From Cyclobacterium roseum (GTDB taxonomy: Bacteria > Bacteroidota > Bacteroidia > Cytophagales > Cyclobacteriaceae): a DNA stretch of 64,000 bases. The notes under the pieces were generated by a model. That model saw only the letters and a program-made list of their open reading frames with translations, had not been told where the DNA came from and made no database searches. Made by a program: the position numbers and the translations under genes. Each line of letters begins with the position of its first letter. Positions within the stretch are counted from its first letter, which is position 1. Below, one piece after another: positions 25,927 through 33,420 of the stretch. Where the stretch lies: the NCBI RefSeq assembly GCF_010119225.1, contig NZ_WNKF01000001.1, positions 558,001 through 622,000 of the forward strand. The letters run 5' to 3'.

Positions 25927-26154
25927 GTTTTTGCAACTGCTATTAAAGGAATACTTCGTCAACACAGGGTTTTTGAAAGCCTTTTTTCTAATATTTAATG
26001 ACATTAATCACCAATATGATCAAAATATCACCCTTATTTTTGATTTTGATTTATTTATTTGATAATATTGATATGAAATTAAACCCAGCGAACTCAACAA
26101 CGTTTCAATAAGCCCATTTCAACCGAATCCGATTACCACTTTAACCACATTGAA

Positions 26155-27324
26155 ATGATTGAGCCAAGAAGGGATTTTATTCGAAAAGTGGGACTTGCTG
26201 CCCTGGGAGCAGGCTGTTTCAGCAGTAGCATGGCGGCAGCCCCCCAGGTCAATAAAGGTAACTTTGAAATCCTGAAGAAAGTACGATTGCCGGAGGTCAA
26301 GGTTTCTTCCTCGCGGGTAATAAAAGAGAGCATCGGTTTGAGGCCTTTTCGCCGATCTGGACCCAGAATAGAAGCCCAGGAACTGGGTAATAAATTATTG
26401 ATCCACAATTATGGTCATGGTGGAAGCGGATGGTCCTTATCCTGGGGTTCCGCCATGCTTGCCTGTGAATTGGTCCCCAACGATCCCAATTTAAAAAAAA
26501 TCGGGGTAATGGGTTGTGGGGTATTGGGCCTCTCCACTGCCAGGACACTACAGAAAAAAGGCTATCAGGTAACCATTTACACCAAAGATGTCTACCCAAA
26601 CGTGACCTCTGCCATGGCAACCGGCACTTGGTCTCCTTCGCATAAGTTAATTGACAACGATAAAATAACAGAAGAATTTCGAGAGAAATTTCAGAGGGCC
26701 TATTACCATTCATATTACACCTATCAGCGAATGTTGGGATTGAATCAGGTGGTAGACTGGATGGATAATTACAGTATTAAAACAGGTAATGGTGATAGAA
26801 CGCAGGCCAAACCGGCAGTTCCCCGACTTAAAGACGGCCTGATAACTGAAGAAATGGATTTTTACCCGAAAGGAGAACCACTATCCCGCAGAGAAAATCC
26901 ATTTAAATTCAAAAATGTCACGAAAAACCCTACTACCATTTTCAATATACCTTCTTACTTGAAAATGCTCACCAATGATTTTTTATTAACTGGAGGAAAG
27001 CTTGAAATAAAAGAATTTAACCGAATGGAAGATGTCGATTCCTTGCCAGAAAAATGCATCGTAAACTGCACTGGACTGGGATCCATGAAACTATTTGGCG
27101 ATGAAGACATGCTTCCGGTTTCAGGTCAGCTGTGTTTTCTCATTCCACAACCGGAATTAAACTACAGGGCAAATATGTCCGGCGTTTATGTTATTCCAAG
27201 AAGAGATGGCATCATGTTAGGTGGGAATCACATCGAAGGTAACTGGGATACCCGTCCTGATCCGGCCGTTAAAGATAAATTTCTAACAACCGTTGAAGCC
27301 ATGATGGAAAGACTTAAAGGATAA
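26155..27324 (+). CDS. D-amino-acid-oxidase-family FAD enzyme with circularly permuted motif order, Tat signal
   Basis: The 389-residue protein starts with a Tat-like signal (PRRDFIRK plus hydrophobic stretch), so it probably acts in the periplasm. The characteristic C-terminal block of D-amino-acid oxidases, GLRPFRRSGPRIE followed by IHNYGHGGSGWSLSWG, sits at residues 60-100. The FAD-binding dinucleotide fold (GVMGCGVLGLSTA, GxGxxG at 120-125) follows it, then the CIVNCTG motif at 301-307 and GGNHIEGNW at 356-364. The protein stops where the RP.RPxxR block would normally come. In known enzymes the order is the reverse: FAD fold first and this block last. All elements needed for FAD and substrate carboxylate binding are present. 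The likely reaction is oxidative deamination of a D-amino or imino acid; the substrate is unknown. Confidence 0.82.
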   Translation: MIEPRRDFIRKVGLAALGAGCFSSSMAAAPQVNKGNFEILKKVRLPEVKVSSSRVIKESIGLRPFRRSGPRIEAQELGNKLLIHNYGHGGSGWSLSWGSAMLACELVPNDPNLKKIGVMGCGVLGLSTARTLQKKGYQVTIYTKDVYPNVTSAMATGTWSPSHKLIDNDKITEEFREKFQRAYYHSYYTYQRMLGLNQVVDWMDNYSIKTGNGDRTQAKPAVPRLKDGLITEEMDFYPKGEPLSRRENPFKFKNVTKNPTTIFNIPSYLKMLTNDFLLTGGKLEIKEFNRMEDVDSLPEKCIVNCTGLGSMKLFGDEDMLPVSGQLCFLIPQPELNYRANMSGVYVIPRRDGIMLGGNHIEGNWDTRPDPAVKDKFLTTVEAMMERLKG

Positions 27325-27331
27325 AAAAAGA

Positions 27332-27365
27332 GAGGAAACCCCAGGTTGGGGCCCGGAGCTTCCTC
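27332..27365 (+). promoter_or_regulatory. Two-part hairpin downstream of the oxidase gene
   Basis: GAGGAA (27332-27337) pairs with TTCCTC (27360-27365), enclosing an inner CCCC/GGGG stem (27339-27342 with 27348-27351). No T-run follows. It lies in the 292-base gap between the oxidase and the protease, before the short frame at 27407, and may be a 3' end structure of the oxidase message. Confidence 0.4.
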
Positions 27366-27406
27366 AGATTGAACTTAGCCACTAACAACTAATTCATGTC
27401 AAATCT

Positions 27407-27562
27407 ATGAAAAATTTATTAAAAAACCATTTTTTCAGTCTGCGAGTGTGGATACTGAACCCATTACTTTCCCTTTTATTTTTAATCAAAAGAGTACGGT
27501 CCTTCCGGAATACCAGCGGCGCTAAATACGCATTCACTTTCACAGAAATTTCATCGGGGTAA
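27407..27562 (+). pseudogene. Possible truncated N-terminus of a TonB-dependent receptor gene (51 aa)
   Basis: A short frame of 51 codons starts MKNLLKNHFFSLRVWILNPL and continues with a hydrophobic segment. This resembles the signal-anchor start of SusC/RagA-type receptors, then becomes a basic, low-complexity tail and ends at TAA 27560-27562. Nothing after it looks like a receptor. It could be a remnant of a deleted susC gene, a small membrane peptide, or chance. I could not identify it more firmly. Confidence 0.25.
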
Positions 27563-27616
27563 TTGCTATTTTGGCATTACAACATTTATTTTTATAGCTA
27601 ACTAACCCTAAATGAA

Positions 27617-30109
27617 ATGATCGTATTAAAAAATCCGCTACTCGTTGGACTATTGTTTTGCTTCCTATTGCCATACCAGGAAGTGCTTGCTCAGGGCACG
27701 GAGCCCCAAGGCGAAACCAAATCCAGCCTCTCCGAAATAACCCGGGAGATGGAGGAAATGCCCGGTTTAATTGACCTTTTCTGGGACTCGGAGAAAGGTA
27801 AAGTATGGATGGCCATTCCCAATGATGAACAAGAACTCCTTTATTACCCGTCTTTGGCTTCCGGACTAGGCTCTAATGATATTGGGCTTGATAGAGGACG
27901 GATATCCGGAGCCCATGTCATCCGGTTTGTTCCTGTGGGAGATAAACTGCTGATGCAAGCCGAAAATTATAGGTACAGGGCATCTTCATCCAATCCCATG
28001 GAAAAACAAGCTGTAAAAGAATCCTTTGCCTCCTCCGTTTTGTGGGCATTCAAAATAACAGCTAAGGATAATGACCGGATACTGGTAGATGGCACCGATT
28101 TCTTTTTACAGGATGCTATACAGGCAGCTGGTGCCATCAAACGCTCGGGACAGGGAACCTATAAAATCGATCCTTCCCGATCGGCTCTTTACAAGGCAAA
28201 CACCAAAAGTTTTCCAAAAAACACAGAGATTGAGGCGAGCATTACCTTTACCGGAGACCAACCTGGAAATTTTATACGTCAAATCGTGCCGGATCCCAAC
28301 GCCATCCAGTTGCATATCCACCATTCCTTTGTGGCTTTGCCGGATCCTGGATTCGAAATCCGGACATTTGACCCCAGGGCTGGGGTGAATGGCCTCAGTT
28401 ATCACGATTACTCTACTCCTGTGGACCAGAACCTTGAAAAAAAGATCCTGCGAAGACATCGTCTGGTGAAAAAGAATCCGGAGGCAGCCATTAGTGAGGT
28501 AGAGCAACCTATTGTTTACTACATAGATCCCGGCACACCCGAGCCCATTCGTACCGCATTAATGGACGGAACGGCCTGGTGGGCTGAGGCTTTTGAAGCT
28601 GCCGGATTCAAGGATGCTTTTCAGGTTAAATTGCTCCCCGAAGATGTCGATCCAATGGATGTACGGTACCACCTGGTGCAATGGGTACACCGATCTAGCA
28701 GAGGGTGGTCCTATGGAGGCGGAGTGACCGATCCACGAACCGGTGAAATTATAAAAGGAAAGGTCACCCTGGGATCCTTAAGGGTGCGTCAGGATTACCT
28801 GATTGCCCAGGCATTGGCTGGAAATTTCGATACCACCAACCCTGATAATGAAGTGATGATGGATCTGGCATTGGCCCGGATGAGGCAGCTGGCAGCTCAT
28901 GAAGTAGGTCACACGCTGGGATTGCCACATAACTACATCGCCAGTGCCAAAGGAAGGACATCGGTAATGGATTATCCGCACCCTACCCTGTCAATAGACA
29001 ACGGTGTCATTGATCTTTCCAATGCCTATGCCGAAGGCATCGGAAGCTGGGATATTACTGCGATTAAAATGGCCTATCGATCCATTCCCTCCGGCATGGA
29101 TGAGCAGGAAGCATTCGACCTATGGGTCCGGGAGTATCGGGAAGAAGGGTTGGATTTTCTCTCGGATCAGGATGCGAGGCCAGCAGGATCGGCCCATCCG
29201 GAAACCCACCTATGGGACAATGGAAGTGACCCGGTTGAGGAACTAGAAAACACTTTGGAAATTCGAAAAATTGCACTGAAAGATTTTGGACCAAAAAACA
29301 TTCCTACAGGAACGCCCCTTGCCAAAATGGAGGAGCTTTTGGTTCCCCTCTATCTTCTACACCGATACCAGGTAGAGGCTGCCGCTAAGGTAATCGGAGG
29401 GGTTAGGTATGGGTATGCTTTGAAAGGAGATGCCATGGAAGGCCAGCAGGTAGTCCCTCGCGACAAGCAATTGGAGGCCCTGAAGCAGTTGCTGCGTACA
29501 TTGGAACCCGCAACCCTAACCCTGCCGCCGACTATTCTGGAACAACTTCCTCCCAGGCCCTTTGGCTACAATCCGGATTCGAGGGAGGTTTTTAAAAGGC
29601 ATACAGGTTTGGTATTCGATCCCATCGCCCCGGCTGAAATTGCTGCCCATCACACCTTGTCCTTTCTCCTTCATCCGGAGAGAGCTTCCCGCCTGATAAG
29701 TCAAAGCGCCCTGGATGATAATCAGCTCCGATTGGAGGAATATCTTGATCTTATATTGGAAGCAACCTGGAAAACTACTACCATAACAAGCTATCAGGCA
29801 GAGATTAAACGTTCGGTAGACAAATTGATACTTCAACATTTAATGGAATTGGCCATACAACCATCAGGCAGCTCACAGGTGAGAGCGATTGCTTTAGCCA
29901 AAACAGAGGAATTAAAGACCTGGATACTGGAGCAGCGTACCAGAGATTTTGCGCAAAAAGCCCATCTGGATTATTGCCTGGATCAATTGGAAAAATTTAA
30001 ATTAAATCCGGAGGATAAAATTATGATTTTGGAACCCTTACCGGCTCCTGCGGGAGCACCCATCGGGCAAATGGGGGCAAGTGGAATGTCCTCCTGTTTC
30101 TATTACTAA
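27617..30109 (+). CDS. Secreted zinc metalloprotease (metzincin, DUF5117/DUF5118 type)
   Basis: The 830-residue protein has a signal peptide (cleaved near VLAQG), two N-terminal beta-rich domains that match the pattern of DUF5118/DUF5117 proteins, then a metzincin catalytic motif HEVGHTLGLPH with zinc-ligand histidines 428, 432 and 438 and catalytic Glu429. The downstream VMDYPHP is the Met-turn. A long helical C-terminal part follows. Such proteases are abundant in marine and soil Bacteroidota and are probably exported; no type IX sorting domain is seen at the C-terminus, so it may remain periplasmic or surface-attached. It stands alone on the plus strand with a terminator after it. Confidence 0.87.
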   Translation: MIVLKNPLLVGLLFCFLLPYQEVLAQGTEPQGETKSSLSEITREMEEMPGLIDLFWDSEKGKVWMAIPNDEQELLYYPSLASGLGSNDIGLDRGRISGAHVIRFVPVGDKLLMQAENYRYRASSSNPMEKQAVKESFASSVLWAFKITAKDNDRILVDGTDFFLQDAIQAAGAIKRSGQGTYKIDPSRSALYKANTKSFPKNTEIEASITFTGDQPGNFIRQIVPDPNAIQLHIHHSFVALPDPGFEIRTFDPRAGVNGLSYHDYSTPVDQNLEKKILRRHRLVKKNPEAAISEVEQPIVYYIDPGTPEPIRTALMDGTAWWAEAFEAAGFKDAFQVKLLPEDVDPMDVRYHLVQWVHRSSRGWSYGGGVTDPRTGEIIKGKVTLGSLRVRQDYLIAQALAGNFDTTNPDNEVMMDLALARMRQLAAHEVGHTLGLPHNYIASAKGRTSVMDYPHPTLSIDNGVIDLSNAYAEGIGSWDITAIKMAYRSIPSGMDEQEAFDLWVREYREEGLDFLSDQDARPAGSAHPETHLWDNGSDPVEELENTLEIRKIALKDFGPKNIPTGTPLAKMEELLVPLYLLHRYQVEAAAKVIGGVRYGYALKGDAMEGQQVVPRDKQLEALKQLLRTLEPATLTLPPTILEQLPPRPFGYNPDSREVFKRHTGLVFDPIAPAEIAAHHTLSFLLHPERASRLISQSALDDNQLRLEEYLDLILEATWKTTTITSYQAEIKRSVDKLILQHLMELAIQPSGSSQVRAIALAKTEELKTWILEQRTRDFAQKAHLDYCLDQLEKFKLNPEDKIMILEPLPAPAGAPIGQMGASGMSSCFYY

Positions 30110-30170
30110 ATCTGTTTCCAGGTATTAACTAGGGTTAATTTTTTTATCTACAATAAGTTGGAAAGGAAAA

Positions 30171-30200
30171 GAGGGGGTAGGTTACCTCCTCCTTTTTTTT
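30171..30200 (+). terminator. Terminator after the metalloprotease gene
   Basis: A G-rich arm (30171-30181) pairs with CCTCCTCC (30185-30192) through a TTA loop, with one mismatch and some G-T pairs, and is followed by an eight-T run to 30200. It separates the protease from the convergent DUF3307 gene. Confidence 0.75.
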
Positions 30201-30215
30201 GTCAATAAAATCATT

Positions 30216-30926
30216 TTAGGGGTAAATCAATTGCCATTGATCGTACAACAGGCCACATACAATGGCTAAACCAAAACTTAACAAGGTTCCGATCAGGATG
30301 TATTCCGTCAACTTTCTATCTTTGGATTGACGCAAGTCCCCAAACCGAAATACCGATTTGGCCGCCACTAAAAAGCCTATAGCTTCCCACCTCCCGGATA
30401 ATATAAAAGCAAAAACAAACAAGCGTTCCATAATTCCGATATACTGACCGGCCTTATCTAAAGAACTTTCGGAATCATCCGATAATGGGGTCCATTTAGA
30501 TATGATGGTTTGGATAATCACCGAAGATGGCAAGGTTAAAAATACACCTAGGGTAATCAATAACCAGTATTTTTCCGAAAAGGAGACCTCCGGAATCAGG
30601 GAGGGGTCGTACAAACCGACTGCCAATACCAGGGTAAACAGGTGTGCTCCCTGATCAACAAAAAACCAATATCGTCGGGTAGCTGGCTTTTGTGCCTGAA
30701 TTTTTATCAAGTCAATGATTCCGTGTGCCAAAACAATAGCCAGCAAGTAAGGCCAAAATTCAAGATTGGCTACCAACAACAGAATAAGAACGCCATGAAC
30801 CAATAGGTGCAGGTATAGCGGAATGGCCCGAAGTTTTTTGGCTTCCTTTGCCTTCACCCAAGAACTTGGTTGCAATATAAAATCACCTATCAAATGGGCT
30901 AGAATTAGCTTTGTCAGCAAGATCAT
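30216..30926 (-). CDS. DUF3307 inner-membrane protein
   Basis: The 236-residue protein has about six hydrophobic helices. Its N-terminal half, LAHLIGDFILQPSSWVKAKE and the HLLVHGVLILLL and LAHGIIDLIKIQ stretches with conserved His and Asp, matches DUF3307. Function is unknown. Its start overlaps the end of satD by four bases (ATGA type), and satD-DUF3307 pairs recur in Bacteroidota, so the two products probably act together. Confidence 0.85.
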   Translation of the reverse strand: MILLTKLILAHLIGDFILQPSSWVKAKEAKKLRAIPLYLHLLVHGVLILLLVANLEFWPYLLAIVLAHGIIDLIKIQAQKPATRRYWFFVDQGAHLFTLVLAVGLYDPSLIPEVSFSEKYWLLITLGVFLTLPSSVIIQTIISKWTPLSDDSESSLDKAGQYIGIMERLFVFAFILSGRWEAIGFLVAAKSVFRFGDLRQSKDRKLTEYILIGTLLSFGLAIVCGLLYDQWQLIYP

Positions 30927-31537
30927 AGCAAACTTCGTTTCAGTCGTTTTGGAAAATACCCCAGAAAAGATTGGGTCAGGTCAAAATGCGCCCGGGATAA
31001 GCGGGCACTTACCGCATGTTGGCTTATCCCTTCCATTCCTCCCAGTTGAGTTTGGGATTTTTCGGGATAGGTCAATGCCAGGAACACCATTCTGGCAGAA
31101 TTGTAAGTCCAGTTGTCCATCACCGCCAGACTCATTTTTAACATCAGGTTAATTTCTTCATCAAATGCTGTATCGGAGGTTTTCAGCAGTAAACTCTGAT
31201 GGTTGTCAGGTAATTTTCCAAAAGCATCCCCCGAATGAATGTAGGCCGTACCGTTATTTTCCAATAGGCGTTTTGATTTAAAATCCTCTGTTCCAATCCC
31301 CATTCCCATCCGGCAATCCAAAGGGTCTATGGATTTGATTGCTGCCTTTAGCCGAATGGCGGCCAGGAGCAGGTCCTCCGGTTTTTTAATCTTTAGCTGA
31401 AAACTGTCTCCCCGGTATATTTCCCAGTCTTCTCCAGGTTTGCCCCAGGTATTCAGTTCCTCTTTTAGGGTCTTCATCCACTGGTCTGGCGACACTTTTC
31501 TGGAACCCTGTATATCTCCTGTTATAATGGCCATCAT
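30923..31537 (-). CDS. SatD family protein with C-terminal helix-turn-helix
   Basis: From ATG 31537 the protein starts MMAIITGDIQGSR, the conserved SatD beginning (a second ATG follows at 31534). A longer frame begins at TTG 31576 and adds 13 polar residues without family similarity. The first 120 residues form the SatD domain. The C-terminal quarter, GGMEGISQHAVSARLSRAHFD, reads as a helix-turn-helix, so the protein may bind DNA. The name comes from a streptococcal acid-tolerance locus; no biochemical function is established. Four palindromes spaced 28 bp apart lie just upstream and are the obvious candidate binding sites. It is coupled to DUF3307. Confidence 0.8.
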   Translation of the reverse strand: MMAIITGDIQGSRKVSPDQWMKTLKEELNTWGKPGEDWEIYRGDSFQLKIKKPEDLLLAAIRLKAAIKSIDPLDCRMGMGIGTEDFKSKRLLENNGTAYIHSGDAFGKLPDNHQSLLLKTSDTAFDEEINLMLKMSLAVMDNWTYNSARMVFLALTYPEKSQTQLGGMEGISQHAVSARLSRAHFDLTQSFLGYFPKRLKRSLL

Positions 31538-31577
31538 ATGGGGCTGCGTGTATTTATTCTTTAAACGAAAACTCAAT

Positions 31578-31684
31578 ACATCACGTATTTAAGTGATATG
31601 TAAAAATATCATGTATTTAAATGATATTTAAATATATCATCTAATTAGATGATAATCAAATTTATCATTAAAAAAGGTGATATT
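31578..31684. promoter_or_regulatory. Array of four palindromic operators with 28-bp period upstream of satD
   Basis: Four units of the form ATCAY-N8-RTGAT have centres at 31588.5, 31616.5, 31644.5 and 31672.5, exactly 28 bp apart. Unit 2 has perfect 8-bp arms (31605-31612 and 31621-31628), and unit 3 is a perfect 18-bp palindrome (31636-31653). Units 1 and 2 share the spacer GTATTTAA. The array fills almost the whole 110-base gap between the LctP gene and the satD frame. On the minus strand a TAAATTTG box (plus-strand 31658-31665) lies between units 3 and 4, so a promoter is embedded. This fits cooperative binding of a dimeric regulator, perhaps SatD itself. Confidence 0.8.
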
Positions 31685-31686
31685 AT

Positions 31687-33405
31687 TCAAACATTGATCA
31701 GAAAACGATCTACCACCCCAAAGAGACCAATAAGAACCAGCCCAATTAAACCAGTAAATATCAGGTAGTAAAGGGTTGGAAAAATGGTTTTTCTAAGAAC
31801 ACTCCCCTCCTTTCCCAATAGTCCTACCGTAGCAGAGGCCGCTACTACATTGTGAATGGCGATCATATTGCCAGCGGCAGCACCTACCGCCTGCAAGGCC
31901 AAAATCCAGGTAGGTGCCATTCCCAAATTATCTGCCACCCCGTATTGAAAAAGGCTAAACATCAAGTTACTCACCGTATTGCTTCCGGCAATAAAAGCAC
32001 CCAAAGCACCAATCATAGGGGCGAAAAAAGGGTAGATCATACCGACTTTGTCAGCCGTCCATGCAGCCATTAAAATAGGCATACTGGTAAGGCCGGAAAT
32101 ATTCTCTCCTGAATTAATATACACCCGAACCATGGCTACGGCAAAAAGCAACACAACACCTGCCTTAATTATCATCCGGCCACTATCGGCAAAAGCCGAT
32201 CGAACCATGGATCCATTCATTGCATGAAGAAAGTAAGTGATGAGACAAACAAAGAGAAGAAGCGTACCCGGTAGGTACAGCGGGGTACTACTGGCAGCAA
32301 TCCCGGTTCCCAGAATCCCTTCAATTCCGATCGAAAAGCGATTCAGCCATTCTTTAAAGGGCAGTTGTGGCAAGCGACTGAGGACCAGCAAACCGGCAAG
32401 TAAAAGATAAGGCATCCAGGCCTTTACGAAGGATATACGTTCTCCGGCCAAAGGAGAATCCAACTTGCCGGTTGAGATATTGAGACTTCCTTTCCAAGCT
32501 TCCGGCCAATTAGCTTCTGGTTCGATATCCCAGGACTTTTTGGGAATCAGAAATCCCCGCTTTGCCGCCGTCACCACCACGGCCAAACCAAGTAGCGAAC
32601 CAATCAGGGAAGGGAATTCGGGGCCCAAATAGAGCCCGGTTAGCAAATACGGTATGGTAAAAGCCAAACCCGCGAACAAAGAAAAAGGGAAAAGCTGAAG
32701 CCCCTCTTTCCAGGACCTGTTTTTTCCAAAGAACCTACAGAGCATCAAAACCATCAAAAACGGCATCAGTGTCCCCACCAATCCATGAATAATGGCGGCA
32801 TTGGCCGTCACGGCAAGCAATACTTCCGAAAACTCCCAACCCAGAAGATCCAACCTTGCCATCAAATCCGGATTTTCAAGTCCTCCTCGGACTCCCACAA
32901 GAATCGGCGTTCCTACGGCTCCGAAGGTTACGGCCGTACTTTGCACCATCATTCCCAAAATCACCGCGGCCAGAGCCGGAAACCCTAAAGCCACCAGCAA
33001 GGGGGCAACAATGGCTGCTGGCGTTCCGAATCCGGCTGACCCTTCGATAAAGGAACCAAATAGCCAGACGATAATGATAACCTGTACCCTCTTATCGCCA
33101 CTAATTCCCTGAAATCCGCTTCGGATCGTATCCACTCCCCCGGAGTATTTGAGAAAGTGAAGCAGCAGGATGGCTGCAAAAACAATGTAGAGAATGTCAA
33201 AGGTGATAAAGAAACTCTGCAGTACGGAGGCCAGGATGGTCCTAAAGGTCATTTCCCAGAAAACAAAGGCCACGATCACCGTTAGAAAAAACGTCAGCGG
33301 CAGGGTGGTTCTGGCGGGGAGTCTAAAACCTACCAGCATTAAACCCGCTATCAAAATGGGGCAAATCGCAAGAAGAAACATCAGATCGGAAGACATCGCA
33401 GCCAT
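31687..33405 (-). CDS. L-lactate/glycolate permease family transporter (LctP)
   Basis: The 572-residue protein has about thirteen membrane helices and LctP-family signatures such as [22 protein letters not shown] and [16 protein letters not shown]. Members import L-lactate, D-lactate or glycolate with protons. It starts 15 bases after the malate synthase gene and is surely co-transcribed with it. That favours a two-carbon substrate such as glycolate or glyoxylate, or pyruvate/lactate, over a role in lactate use alone; no lactate dehydrogenase gene is nearby. Confidence 0.85.
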   Translation of the reverse strand: MAAMSSDLMFLLAICPILIAGLMLVGFRLPARTTLPLTFFLTVIVAFVFWEMTFRTILASVLQSFFITFDILYIVFAAILLLHFLKYSGGVDTIRSGFQGISGDKRVQVIIIVWLFGSFIEGSAGFGTPAAIVAPLLVALGFPALAAVILGMMVQSTAVTFGAVGTPILVGVRGGLENPDLMARLDLLGWEFSEVLLAVTANAAIIHGLVGTLMPFLMVLMLCRFFGKNRSWKEGLQLFPFSLFAGLAFTIPYLLTGLYLGPEFPSLIGSLLGLAVVVTAAKRGFLIPKKSWDIEPEANWPEAWKGSLNISTGKLDSPLAGERISFVKAWMPYLLLAGLLVLSRLPQLPFKEWLNRFSIGIEGILGTGIAASSTPLYLPGTLLLFVCLITYFLHAMNGSMVRSAFADSGRMIIKAGVVLLFAVAMVRVYINSGENISGLTSMPILMAAWTADKVGMIYPFFAPMIGALGAFIAGSNTVSNLMFSLFQYGVADNLGMAPTWILALQAVGAAAGNMIAIHNVVAASATVGLLGKEGSVLRKTIFPTLYYLIFTGLIGLVLIGLFGVVDRFLINV

Positions 33406-33420
33406 AGTTGATAAAGGAAG

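Noticed and set aside
31578-31684. The regular repeats as a small CRISPR array
   Set aside because: The 28-bp period consists of palindromes touching each other with only AT-rich variation between; there are no unique spacers of 30 or more bases and no cas genes.
30216-31686. SatD-DUF3307 as a phage-defence or toxin-antitoxin module
   Set aside because: No nuclease, NTPase or known toxin motif is visible; only the unusual operator array singles it out.
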